From NCBI GenBank assembly GCA_951804985.1, contig OX638130.1, positions 110,000,040-110,064,039 of the forward strand: DNA of 64,000 nt, in the 5' to 3' direction. Made by a program: the position numbers and the translations under genes. The DNA is from Dryomyza anilis (lineage: Eukaryota > Arthropoda > Insecta > Diptera > Dryomyzidae). The notes beneath the pieces are model-generated. The model was not told where the DNA came from, made no database searches, and was given only the letters and a program-made list of their open reading frames with translations. Shown here piece after piece: positions 12,645 to 22,560 of the stretch (its first letter is position 1; each line of letters begins with the position of its first letter).

Positions 12645-12898
12645 CGTCGTTGTAGAACGAAAAGTCACCAAATGCATTTTCAAAATGCCAAATATTCATT
12701 TAAAAAAATCTTTATATATCTGTCAATTTTTAATCGATGATCTTAATTTTTTTACCACATGATAAGAAAATGTAAATCTATTAATTGATATTTCAACTTT
12801 AAAAATGCACCAATTACTTTTTATAATATTAATCAACAAACTCGAATTTTAAGTTTTTCATAAAAATGTATTTGGTGACTTTTCGTTCTACAATGACG
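12645..12898. mobile_element. MITE, family A (CGTCGTTGTAGAACG ends)
   Basis: About 35-bp inverted repeats start CGTCGTTGTAGAACGAAAAG at 12645 and end as the complement at 12898 (CTACAATGACG). They are flanked by AAAT on both sides (12641-12644 and 12899-12902), a probable 4-bp target duplication. At 254 bp without coding capacity it fits a MITE. A second copy lacking the right end is at 38026-38256, and a lone left end is at 33159-33184. Confidence 0.8.
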
Positions 12899-13349
12899 AA
12901 ATTATATCTATCTAAAAAATTATATTTTATACAAAATTAAATTGAAAATAAATTTATAATCATAATAACCTGTTAAAATGTTTATGAAAGAAAAAACAAT
13001 GTGAAAATTTCTAAGTAAAATTAGCAGTGAATTTATAAAAAAGCTATTGAAAAGCTAATTTAGTGGCTAAATCGATACTTTTTGGGATAATACTCAATGT
13101 TATTAAACGAATAAAATAATAGGTAATTTACATTTTAATAGTTGAAACTTTTAAAATATCAAAAAACTATTTATTGTGTATTCTTTGCTTTTTTGAGTGT
13201 AGGAAATGTATTCTGAATGTAAGAAATGAAGTCCATTAAAAATTTATATTTATTAGAGTCAACTGATAATTATAACTAATACAATTTTTTTCCACAAGTC
13301 TCTACTTTACATAAAAAAAATAGTTCAAAATAATATTGACTACCAACTC
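12899..13349. other. AT-rich intergenic DNA
   Basis: Nothing recognisable. Confidence 0.35.
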
Positions 13350-14547
13350 CTTAAAAATATTTGCACTCTTTTGAGGGCGCGCGCTCTCCCTAAACCAATA
13401 ATTTCCAGCTAAACAATATCCCTAGTGTGTTACGCACTTTCTTTTGATTTACTTCCCATTTGTAGAGTTCTTCCTTTGATTAGGTCCTTTTGCCATGTCC
13501 TGTGCGCTCTGCACGCTCATCATAATCTGCTCTTTTATTAGTATTTCTTTCAATAAACATAAAACGCATGAACAACGCCCTGGGTTAGAAAGAGAGCTGC
13601 TGAAACTGCCTAAAGACACAAATCTACTGACGTCTTCAAACATTTTCTACCTGCCTGCCGCAAGAATCTTCGGTGTGCGCGCCGCCATTGGTTAGAGCAG
13701 TGCAATTGTCATACCACGCATACGCACACACAACGCACCTCTTTGCTGCGCTGCGCTGCGCTGTGCTGTGCATTACATACATATAATGCGCATCGCATGC
13801 TCAGCACAACACACTCTCTGCCTTGCCTTCAAACAACACACTTCGTCTCTCAAAGTGCCTACGAACGGAACACACATATTAAAAATATACCCGAAAAAAA
13901 TACGAAATAACTCGTCGCAGCAAAGCAACGAGTTTCAATACAACAGCAACAACAAGAAGAAGAAACCAACGAGGAATAGCAACAACAACTACGAGTGTAC
14001 AATACAGACAGCCGCGTTGCAAGAACAACAACATTTACTACACATAACAACCACGAATAGCAGTCGTTTGTGTTCAGCGTGCCTACGTTAGCCGACTCTC
14101 TGGCTGCGTTTTGGAATTCAGTCGCCAACGATAATTACCGGTGGTTATATCGACAGCTCTGCGCCTCGTCTGACAGCAAAAAGAAAAATTCAAAATAAAA
14201 AAAATAAACTGAAAAAAGAAGAAGCAGTAGTAGCCGTGCAGCAAAAGTGTTGCCAACGACGACTACGTTCGAAATTATTGCAAGTTTTGCTTTAGCAGCC
14301 TTGTAATTAAACGAATTTTGTGCGTGTTTTCGAAGACGAACAACGACGCGCGTCTCAATTAAATTAATAAACTATAATTAAATATTTACAATAATAACAA
14401 AAACAATTACAAACAAGCGTGCCATACAACAACAACAACAACCACATATAATGCACTAATGTGTTTTAAAATTCTACAAAAAAAGTGCTAAATTATTAAA
14501 TTAAAAAATCTAAATCAATTTAAATAAAATTCCCGAATAATATCAAA
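13350..14547 (+). promoter_or_regulatory. btd: btd promoter region and 5' leader
   Basis: This stretch is clearly less AT-rich than its surroundings and lies directly upstream of the btd start. It holds a GCGCGCGCTC-like run near 13377, a GCCATTGG motif near 13684, a GCTGC/GCTGT tandem run near 13745-13770, several CAA-rich runs typical of fly 5' UTRs (13938-14060, 14430-14445), and an Inr-like TCAGTC at about 14118. A GGTTAT downstream element follows the Inr-like site but sits a few bases short of the standard +28 position. I cannot fix the transcription start. Confidence 0.5.
14451..14491 (+). promoter_or_regulatory. Two overlapping uORFs in the presumed btd 5' leader
   Basis: ATG CAC TAA at 14451-14459 is followed immediately by an ATG sharing the last A (TAATG, 14459), which opens a 10-codon frame closing with TAA at 14489-14491. 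Both lie within 100 bp of the btd start. Stop-start overlap of this kind can permit reinitiation and dampen main-ORF translation. The frames are directly visible; any effect on translation is inference and requires the leader to be transcribed. Confidence 0.5.
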
Positions 14548-16424
14548 ATGATTGACGCCGCCTGCAATTATCTGAATCCTTATGCGAGCGCTTCATCCTT
14601 GGCATCAACAGCCGCCGATTTCACTGCACCCTACAATCATCACAACATCAGCAGCAGCAGCAGTAGCTCCAGCTCCAACCACAGCAGTCTCAGCAAATCA
14701 GTTGCATCCTCCGCTGCTATCGCTGCATCTTGTCATCCGGCTGCCATGAAACTGGAAATGCAATATCCGCCACAACCATCATCCACCGGCTCCGCCTCAC
14801 CCAACTCGAGCATACAGTCAGCGCCCTCATCGGCGTCAGTGTCGCCCAGCAGCTTTCCATCGCCCTCGCAGTCATTTGCCTCGCTCACCGCCAGTCCGCC
14901 CGCTTCGTCGTTGACATCGCCGTTGTCCGGTTCTCCGGCTGCGGGCACATCTGCACAGGGGCAGCATGGCGCTGATATGGGCGCTGCGGCGGCTGCCTAC
15001 TCCTGGAACAGCTACTCGGCTGCATTACCCACAAGGTAAGCATCACAAAATAAGAAGCAAATAGATTCTACTATAATAGGAAACTTAAATTTTTCGTTTT
15101 TGCATATTTTGCATATTTTTGCATATTTTTGCATATTTTGCATATTTTTGCATTTTTTTTGCTTTGCCTTTTTTAATATTTTAATTTTAATAAAAAAAAA
15201 AAATTGTCATACTTTGCATTTGCTTTAAATCTTTAAATTTGAAATTTTTGTTTTTGCATATTTTTTGAAAATTTTACTAATTTCCATTTTCTCTTCTTCT
15301 ATTCTTTCAGAACTCAATTCCCCTATGCACAATACGCCTCCGACTACTACGGCAACGTCGGCATGTCCGCCAGCGCCGCTGCTGCCGCCGGCGCCGCCTG
15401 GTTCACACACCAGGATCGCCTCTACCAGCCCTGGTCTGCAAGCCAAAGCTATGCTGGCTTCAATTTTGACGACATTGCATTCCAGACACAGCTCCAGCGT
15501 CGCTCCGTACGTTGCACCTGCCCGAATTGCGCCAACGAAATGTCCGGCCTGCCGCCAATTGTTGGCCCCGATGAGCGCGGCCGCAAGCAACACATCTGCC
15601 ATATACCCGGCTGTGAACGTCTCTACGGCAAGGCATCGCACCTCAAGACACATTTGCGTTGGCACACCGGTGAACGGCCCTTTCTCTGCCTGACGTGCGG
15701 CAAACGCTTCTCACGCTCCGACGAGCTGCAACGTCACGGACGCACACACACCAACTATCGCCCCTATGCGTGTCCCATCTGCTCGAAGAAATTCTCGCGC
15801 AGCGATCATCTGAGCAAGCACAAGAAAACGCACTTCAAGGACAAGAAGAGCAAGAAAGCGCTTGCCGCCGAGGCCAAGGAGCAAGCGGCCAGCGTTAAGC
15901 AAGAGCAAAACGATGCGTCCACAAAGTCCGCGACAGCAACGACGACGACGTCGACAACAAGCAGCAAAAAAGCTGCCGTTGCGACAAATGCACCCGCTGT
16001 GGTTTCACCCGTCAAACCTACAGCTAGCGCCGCCAATCTGCACTTAACGCAGCCGCTTTCGCTGCCACAACCAACGCAGCAGCTGCAGCAGCAACAACAG
16101 TCGTCGCCCGTTGCTGCCACGCTGCAGCTGAAAACCGAGCAGCCTGAGATTCCATCCGGCTACAATCCCTATGCCAATCTCTATCATCAGAGTAGCTCAC
16201 TCTTTCATCCGCATCATTTGTCTGCCACCAGCGCTAGCGCCGCTTATAGCGCTGGTCTGCACGCTGCTGCGGCAGCGTCAAGCCAACAACAGCCCAGCAG
16301 CGTCGGCTCTACGCTCGACTTATGGAGCAGCCATCATCACCATCATCATCACCATCGCAGTGCCATTGAACAGTCATCTACCTCCGCCTCTGCCGCCGTT
16401 GTTTCCTCCGCGGCAGCTACGCAT

Positions 16425-16458
<34 letters not shown>

Positions 16459-16459
16459 T

Positions 16460-16490
<31 letters not shown>

Positions 16491-16832
16491 ATGCAGCAAC
16501 AGCAGCTACAACAGCAGCAGCAACAACAGCATTCAACCAGCCAACACTACGCCGCCCTGGCCATGCAGAGCGAATCGCAGCTAGCCGCCGAGTATGGCAT
16601 CACAATGACCGGCTCCACTAGCACCGGTTCGTCACCAGTGCATCACTTGCAGCACACGAGTGCCGCATATCCCAGCCTGCTGGGTCAAATGAAAAGCGAG
16701 TATTCGGCATATCCGGATTTCAGCGCTAGCGGCAGCTATGCGGCGGCATCTGCGGGCGCCTTCCATCACCATCATCATCACAATCCGTGGGCAAGCGCCG
16801 CAGCCTACCAGCATCCACATGCCACAGCATAA
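14548..16832 (+). CDS. btd: Buttonhead, Sp-family C2H2 zinc-finger transcription factor
   Basis: Two exons, join(14548..15035, 15311..16832), give 669 residues; Drosophila Btd is of similar length. The intron splits an Arg codon (AG|A), and the frame continues as [17 protein letters not shown]. The start has a fly-like Kozak context (CAAAATG), and the [14 protein letters not shown]-terminus matches my recollection of Drosophila Btd. Visible domains: Ser/Ala/Pro-rich N-terminus with a poly-Ser run; Btd box [11 protein letters not shown] at about residues 226-236; three C2H2 fingers at about 257-281, 287-309 and 315-337. Finger helices [16 protein letters not shown] and RSDHLSKH carry the Sp/KLF contacts expected for GC/GT boxes. 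Downstream are a Lys-rich basic stretch, poly-His, a long poly-Gln tract (about 530-570) and a His-rich tail. In Drosophila, btd is a nuclear head-gap-like regulator, also used in appendage and neural development. I see no SPLALLA-type Sp box, which argues for Btd rather than the paralogue Sp1. Confidence 0.94.
15036..15310 (+). other. btd: btd intron (phase 2)
   Basis: The donor ACAAG|GTAAGC follows the coding part of exon 1. The acceptor is a long pyrimidine tract ending CTTTCAG|AA. Splicing here joins two open frames exactly and restores conserved-looking residues (QYASDYYGN), so this placement is well supported. Positions about 15096-15153 hold a tandem run of TTTTTGCATA-like units of 10-11 bp, a low-complexity tract that may vary in length between individuals. 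Confidence 0.93.
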
Positions 16833-17360
16833 AATGTTGAAAAAAAATGCACATTTTGTGAAAAAACAATATTTGAGAAACTATTGAGAAACATTTGAGA
16901 AACAGTTGAGACACGCTTGAGGCACTATTGAGAAACTGTTGAACACAATTGTAAAGCATTTAAGTTTAGTTTCCAAAAAGTGCTTAGAATCTCTTGTGCT
17001 TTAGTACTCTGATATAGTGATGTGATGTAAACCTAGAAAAACTATTGATCGGTTGACCGCTTGATGTTGTCTGTGCGTATAGACTATATACGCTTCGTTA
17101 TTGTTGTTGTTTAAATATATTGAAAACTTTAAGTTTTTAAGTTTAAGTCATGCATATAGTTAAAAAAAGAGTAATACCAGCTTTTAGTTACAGCATTAAA
17201 AGCTTTTAAATTGTATATATTTTTTATTTGTTTTAAGCCAATTGTATATAGCTATCGATAAATCGATAATACATTTAATACATTTGTTATGTTCATATTA
17301 TTCATAAAAGATATATCTAAAAATTATATAATAGTAATACTAATACAAAATAATAAAAAA
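16833..17360 (+). other. btd: Presumed btd 3' UTR
   Basis: Downstream of the TAA stop lies AT-rich sequence with seven 11-12 bp tandem units of TTGAGAAAC type at 16870-16945. ATTAAA occurs near 17196 and AATAAA at 17352-17357, a plausible poly(A) signal. Beyond that point the character changes to ordinary AT-rich intergenic DNA. The transcript end is inferred only. Confidence 0.4.
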
Positions 17361-17607
17361 CCATATAAAATTAACAATTACTTTTTTTATTTCAAATGGG
17401 AAGATTCTTTATTTTGCATTTAGAGTTCAACAATTTAATGTCTATTTTTCTCGAAGCATAATAATGAAAATGTATGTATATCATATCATATTGATATTCC
17501 CTATCGATATCATATTGATATTCCATCCCTTGAAATTATTCTAGGGAATGTTCATCATTATAACGTGAATAGTTATATGATCAGGTCATGATTATGTTTA
17601 CCATTAA
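17361..17607. other. AT-rich intergenic DNA
   Basis: Contains a short direct repeat (CATATTGATATTCC, twice near 17487-17525). Nothing else seen. Confidence 0.35.
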
Positions 17608-17805
17608 ACACACAGGGAAAAATATGTTTGCAGCAAGAATTTTCAAATTGTTATTGCTTTTATTTTAACATCGATATATAATGATTAAATTAAATAAACG
17701 ACAAAACAATTTGAAAATTTTAAATATTACAGTCAATTAAAGTCATTTAATTTATGTTTGCAAATATATTATGTTTGCTGCAAAATATTTTTTTCTTTGC
17801 GTGTA
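17608..17805. mobile_element. MITE with ACACRCAGRGAAAAA ends
   Basis: ACACACAGGGAAAAATATG with TTTGCAGCAAGAATTTTC on the left is mirrored by TTTGCTGCAAAATATTTTT and CTTTGCGTGTA on the right. About 200 bp with no coding capacity. It shares tip style with the elements at 31980-32170, 39706-39918 and 52991-53203. Confidence 0.6.
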
Positions 17806-18129
17806 GAGTAAACTTTAATTTGGTCCCTTTTTAAAGTTTTGATATTCTGATAAATTAGAGACCTTTTACCCTATGTATAAATTGTGATTCTAATAGTATG
17901 ATCATTATTCAATGATGATAATTCCACACATTTTAAAACTAAGAACTGTCCTTGCTTCTCAATAATTCCGACAGGAAAACATTTTGCTATGAGTTCTACT
18001 CTGTAATATAATACCACAAGTAATATGGAATTTATTTAAAAATTTAGCATGAAAGTGACGCCATCATCCATCCTTGATAATTACCACATAAAGCTACTCT
18101 TAATAACATTTCTAAACATAACGAAACAA

Positions 18130-19010
18130 AATTTCTGTAATTTTTCAGGAATATTTCCAGCAAACACACAGATAAATGGAAGTTTGTAGGAAGCGTATGT
18201 TAGATTATCAGATTTTATAGAATTTTAAAGGCAGATTCATGGCATATTTTCAGAATGGGCAGCGAAAAAACAGCTTATGATACAAACTCCGCCCTTGTCT
18301 GCTTAAAATATTTCGAAATTATGTTTTTAAATTGCCTTGATCCTGCTAAACATTGTGTCTAGTGATACTTTCTCGGTACAAAATTTGCGGAATATTTCAG
18401 GAATATTTCCAGCATATTTTCGGCAAACACGCAGATAAATGGAATATTTTGGGTAGTTTATAGCAGGCTGTGAAATTTTATAGAATTTTAATGGCAGATT
18501 CACGGCATATTTTGGAGCAAGCAGAAAACAGACAGCTTGTGATACAAACTCCGCCTTTGTCTGTTTTAAATATGTCGTACAAATATTACAAAACGTTTTT
18601 GACCCTGCCAAAAAAAAAAAAAATTTTGGCTCGAGATTACCAAATGTTATTCCTGGCATATTTTTAGAATGGTCAGAAAACAAACAGCTTTTGATACAAT
18701 CTCCGCCTTTGTCTGTCTAAAATATTTTAAAAGTAATTTTCTAAATTGCCTTGATCCCCGAGACAAAATGTTGCATTTTCCTGGAATATTTTGGGTATAT
18801 TTACGGCAAACACAAAGATCAATATAATATTTTGGGAAGTGTATAGCAGGTTGTAAAATTTGGTGGTTTTTAATTGCAAATTCACGGCATATTTTAGGAA
18901 CTGAAAGAAAACAGACAGCTTGTGATATATACTGAGACTTTGTCTGTTTGACATATATGTCGTCAAAATGTTTGTAAGCTGCCAAAAATTTTGTATGGGG
19001 TCCTTTCAAA
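18130..19010. repeat. Degenerate tandem repeat of about 260-380 bp units
   Basis: Three units share the order AATATTTCCAGCA, GGCAAACACGCAGATAAATGG, TTTTGGGTAGTT, TAGCAGGCTGTGAAATTT, GGCAGATTCACGGCATATTT, AAACAGACAGCTTGTGATAC and CCGCCTTTGTCTG. Anchor words recur near 18161, 18421 and 18804. The same unit forms a second cluster at 24240-25260, and single fragments lie at 25410-25480 and 27030-27185. Open frames on either strand read this repeat. Confidence 0.7.
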
Positions 19011-19404
19011 AATTTTGTCTAGTGATACTTTTGTAGAATATCAAAGGCAGATTCCAATTTTTGATATTGATAGCTTTTTTTTAAATTCTTTTTTTGTATT
19101 CTTGAAATATCTGAAAAACTGTTTCTAAACGGACTTGACAGTTTTATTGTTATAATCACAAAACAACTCATTGGTCCTTAAATCCTTTTATTGATTAATT
19201 AACTTTATTTTGATTCATTCGTGGTCGCTGACTTCGAATCTGTATTTTACTCTGTTTTACAACGTCTCGGTTACTTGGATTTTGTGGTCAAATTTAGATA
19301 ATTATGGTGTTCAAAACCCTTTTCGGTTAAGTAGGGGAATCTGAATATTCAAGTACTTGTTTTCATAGACAGTATCTTACCGAACTCAATTTAAAATAAT
19401 TCTT

Positions 19405-19556
19405 AGGGCCATTTTTTCAGTGTTAGTTTAAACATAGTTAAAGCTCCGTTTAAACTAAGTTTAAACGACGGTTGAAGTTCACTGAAAAATCGATTCTGAT
19501 TTTAAACGAAGTTTAAATCATAAACTAAGTTCGACTAGCACTGAAATAATAGCCCT
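19405..19556. mobile_element. Short MITE with AGGGCYATTWTTTCAGTG ends
   Basis: AGGGCCATTTTTTCAGTGTTAG at the left is the inverted partner of CTAGCACTGAAATAATAGCCCTT at the right. TTTAAAC/GTTTAAA words fill the 150-bp interior. AGGGC-type tips suggest hAT-like mobilisation, but I cannot define the target duplication. Confidence 0.6.
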
Positions 19557-19940
19557 TTAACATTAAACTAAATAATTTCGATAGATATACGGCGGTTAGA
19601 TGATGCCAATATTAAAAAAAGAAAAGTATTTTCAAGTCAAACATCAAATTTTATTTAAATGTAACGTCACCTCGAAGTTATAATGTCGTATATCTTTATA
19701 CGAATATACGACAATACACTTTATTTATAAAATTACAACAGGAAACATAGGAAACAGAGCCCTAATAATAAGAAACATTGAATTTAACATAGAGGAAAGG
19801 AAATAGTGTCCATATATTAAAAAAAAGTTTAATTAAAATAAGTAAACCTGAAGATGACGCTATTTCAAAACTTCAACGTTTTTGAAAAAGTGTAATTTTG
19901 ACATAATGCATAAAAATAAACCCTATTTAAAAGTCGGATA
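19557..19940. other. AT-rich intergenic DNA
   Basis: Contains a fragment at about 19891-19949 (TTTTGACATAATGCATAAAA) that recurs at 24059-24118, so it is part of a low-copy dispersed repeat. Confidence 0.4.
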
Positions 19941-19944
19941 TAGT

Positions 19945-21340
19945 TTTTGTATTATTGGCAATGTCCCGCAGAATTCGAATATATTAATTTAAAAAAAAAT
20001 TATGGATAGGTTTACGAGATATCGGCCAATAACTTTTAAACCGAGTTTTCAAAATGTGGTCACATATATTTGCAAATATTTCGCGTTTTAAATAAATATA
20101 ATTTAAAATCCAATAAACATTTGTCAGAAAATTTTGAAACTAGTTCACTGGTTTGAGAGAATTCGATAGAATAACTTGAAAACTGTAATTTCTTCGACAA
20201 AAATTTAAATCAAAGATGCATTTAAAAAATTGGGAAAAATTTAGAAAGCGAGATGATTCACAATCTGTGATATTCCAAAATTAGCCTGCACTTTTTTTTT
20301 TTAAAGAAAATGAAGTAAAAATAAAATAAATCTATGGATATACATTTTGGATACATTTTGAGGTCAGAAAAATTTCATATAAAGCATTAGAATTGGGTTT
20401 AAACTAAAAAAAAAATTGTGCTTTTATACACTAGACCCTGGGCTACAGGTTATCTATGTATATGAGAATATTTTAGCGCATCTTAAAAGGCGTGACCGAT
20501 ATGAAAAGTATATATTTTCTTTATCAGCACACTTTTCGAGTCAATTTAGAAATGGCCGTCTGTCTGTCCGCCTATACAGGATCACTTGATAAACACAATT
20601 CCGAATGCGATGTAATTTAATTTAAATATATTTTAGTAGAAAAGTAATTTGAAGTTCGAAAATGAGTCAAATTAGTCAACGTACTCAACTACATCCCATA
20701 CAAGATATGGGTTTAATTTTTAGGATCCCATATCTCGTAAAGTATTCAAGATAAAGATACAAAATTTTAAATTTGTTACAAACAATAATCTATCAATACG
20801 TGCTCATCAATACGTGGCGTGATTGGCCCACATTTTCTTCTTTTTATTTGTATGCCTATTCATATAGCAATCAATTATAACGCTTTCACATAATTTATTT
20901 TATCCGCAAATATTACCCATACACTTTTGTCATTGATAGCTCAATTTCTTCGAAAGAGTGTGGACTAGTTTTGAAATATTACAAACTGTGTATCATCTTA
21001 CTTTCTAGATTTTTCCAATTTTTTAAATGCATTTTTTGATTAAATTTTTTGTCGAAAAAATAGTTTTCAAGTTCGTCTATCGAGTTCTCTTAAACAAGTA
21101 GATGAATTTAAAAATGTTATGATAAATGTTTATTGGTTGTTTAAATACCTTTCATTTGATGTAACTACTGATCAGCTGAGTTATTTGGAACGCGATATGT
21201 TTACAACTATATGTACCCCCTTTTTTAAAGTTTGGTTCAAAAGTTATTGGCCAATATTTTGTAAACCTATCCAAAGAAACATTTTTAAATCATATCTTCG
21301 GAATCATTACGTTTTCATATTAAACTCCATATTTTCAAAA
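19945..21340. mobile_element. Foldback-like element with arms of about 320 bp
   Basis: The segment 19960-20275 reappears as its reverse complement at about 20975-21330. Paired words include GGTTTACGAGATATCGGCC with GGCCAATATTTTGTAAACC, AACTTGAAAACTGTAATTTC with its counterpart near 21060, and GCATTTAAAAAATTGGGAAA with its counterpart near 21015. The 700-bp centre has no coding frame. Identity between arms looks like 75-85 percent. Any transcript across it could fold into a long hairpin. Confidence 0.65.
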
Positions 21341-21345
21341 ATAAC

Positions 21346-21537
21346 GCTGGCCTCAGCAGTTCGGAGGTATGCGCGCTGGACTTGCATTCGAAAGATCTCG
21401 GGTTTGAATCCCCGGTTAGGTATTGGCACTCGCGGTGATATTTACCACAAAACGTAGGGAATAGATTTCACCGTACAATGGATTTAGTATGTCAGAGTAT
21501 TGTGGTTCATAGTAAATATTCTATAAATTATCAAAAA
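21346..21537 (+). mobile_element. tRNA-derived SINE, degenerate copy
   Basis: A tRNA-like head with B box GGTTTGAATCC at 21401-21411 is followed by a body (GGTGATATTTACCACAAAACG, GTAGGGAATAGATTTCAC) shared with the SINE at 48325-48513. It lacks a clear poly(A) tail and abuts the foldback element. Confidence 0.72.
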
Positions 21538-21563
21538 TCGAATTCATCTAAAAATTAGTTCAA

Positions 21564-22154
21564 TCTATATATATAAAACTTATTTTCCGTTTATTTGTTT
21601 GCATGTTTGTGCGCTATGCAAACGTACACCTGTGCACGGATTTTCTTAAAATTTGGAATATATATCCTACAGACCCAGTAGAAGGTCACTACATAGTTTT
21701 CGTTGACCTCGCCCTTTTTTACGCTCATTTTTATTGTTGGTGTATAATTTATATTCATAGCAAAACCATTGAATGTATTTTTCTGACAATTTGCATTACT
21801 AAGTATGCTATAAAGTCCATGGAGTATCCTAAACCATATATAAACTAGATAGGGCAAAGGGGGTGGCACCTCCCATAGAACCCAAAAATTCAGTACGCTA
21901 TATCTCAGAACAAATGATATCGATTTAAACTAAACTTTAAAATTGGATGTTACTCATCTTACTTAATCTCACCACACATAAACTCACTACACCTAAACTC
22001 ACCACACCTAAACTCACCATACTAAAACTCACCACACTAAATTCATCACACTAAAACTCACCACACTAAAACTCACCACACTGGAAAAACACTACGGGGA
22101 ATAATTCTACCGGGAAGAATGTTACGGGCACGAGTCGTGCACGGGTCCAGCTAG
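21564..22154 (+). mobile_element. Non-autonomous Helitron, copy 1
   Basis: Begins A|TCTATATATATAAAAC and ends GGGTCCAGCTAG|T. A GCACGA-G-TCGTGC hairpin lies 14 bp before the terminal CTAG. A 5' TC, a 3' hairpin plus CTRR, and insertion between A and T are the Helitron signatures. The interior holds GGTGGCACCTCCCATAGAAC, shared with the other copies, and a tandem AACTCACCACACTAA array (about 21970-22085). No Rep/helicase coding, so it depends on an autonomous element elsewhere. Confidence 0.78.
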
Positions 22155-22159
22155 TTTTT

Positions 22160-22560
22160 TAATAAATTTTAAAATATTTTTTTTTTTTTGTATATTTCTT
22201 TGTTCAGTTAGTTTGCTATGTTGAGAATTGTGAATATCAGTTTATATCTAATTTTTGCATTTACTGCAAACATTTTCCAAATATCACAAAAAGTGTAAAT
22301 ATTTGACATAAGTAATAAAGGGTAAAATTTTGTATTATTTAAAAATTACCGAATTCCTTTTTTTTTTTTTTTGGATAAAGTCGATTTCTGTTTATTTTGC
22401 TATGCTTAAATACCATGTATTATCTACATATTATAACTATAAATATCAATATAAATTAAGCTATTAAACAATGTCTACTAAACCAACAAACAAAAAGTAA
22501 AATATTTGAAAATAAATGCATAACATAAGGTACAGCCATAGATCATCTACAATCCCCAAA
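22160..22560. other. AT-rich intergenic DNA
   Basis: Homopolymer T runs and ordinary AT-rich sequence. Nothing recognised. Confidence 0.35.

Noticed and set aside
13768..14128. Open frames upstream of btd on both strands
   Set aside because: CAA-rich leader-type sequence produces long frames by composition; no start context or domain, and the region fits a 5' UTR.
14115..14150. Inr plus DPE core promoter
   Set aside because: TCAGTC and GGTTAT are present, but the downstream element is about 4 bp off the fixed spacing, so I do not call a TSS.
15225..16959. Overlapping open frames on both strands of the btd exons
   Set aside because: Shadows of the GC-rich, repeat-coding btd exon; the btd frame alone has conserved domains.
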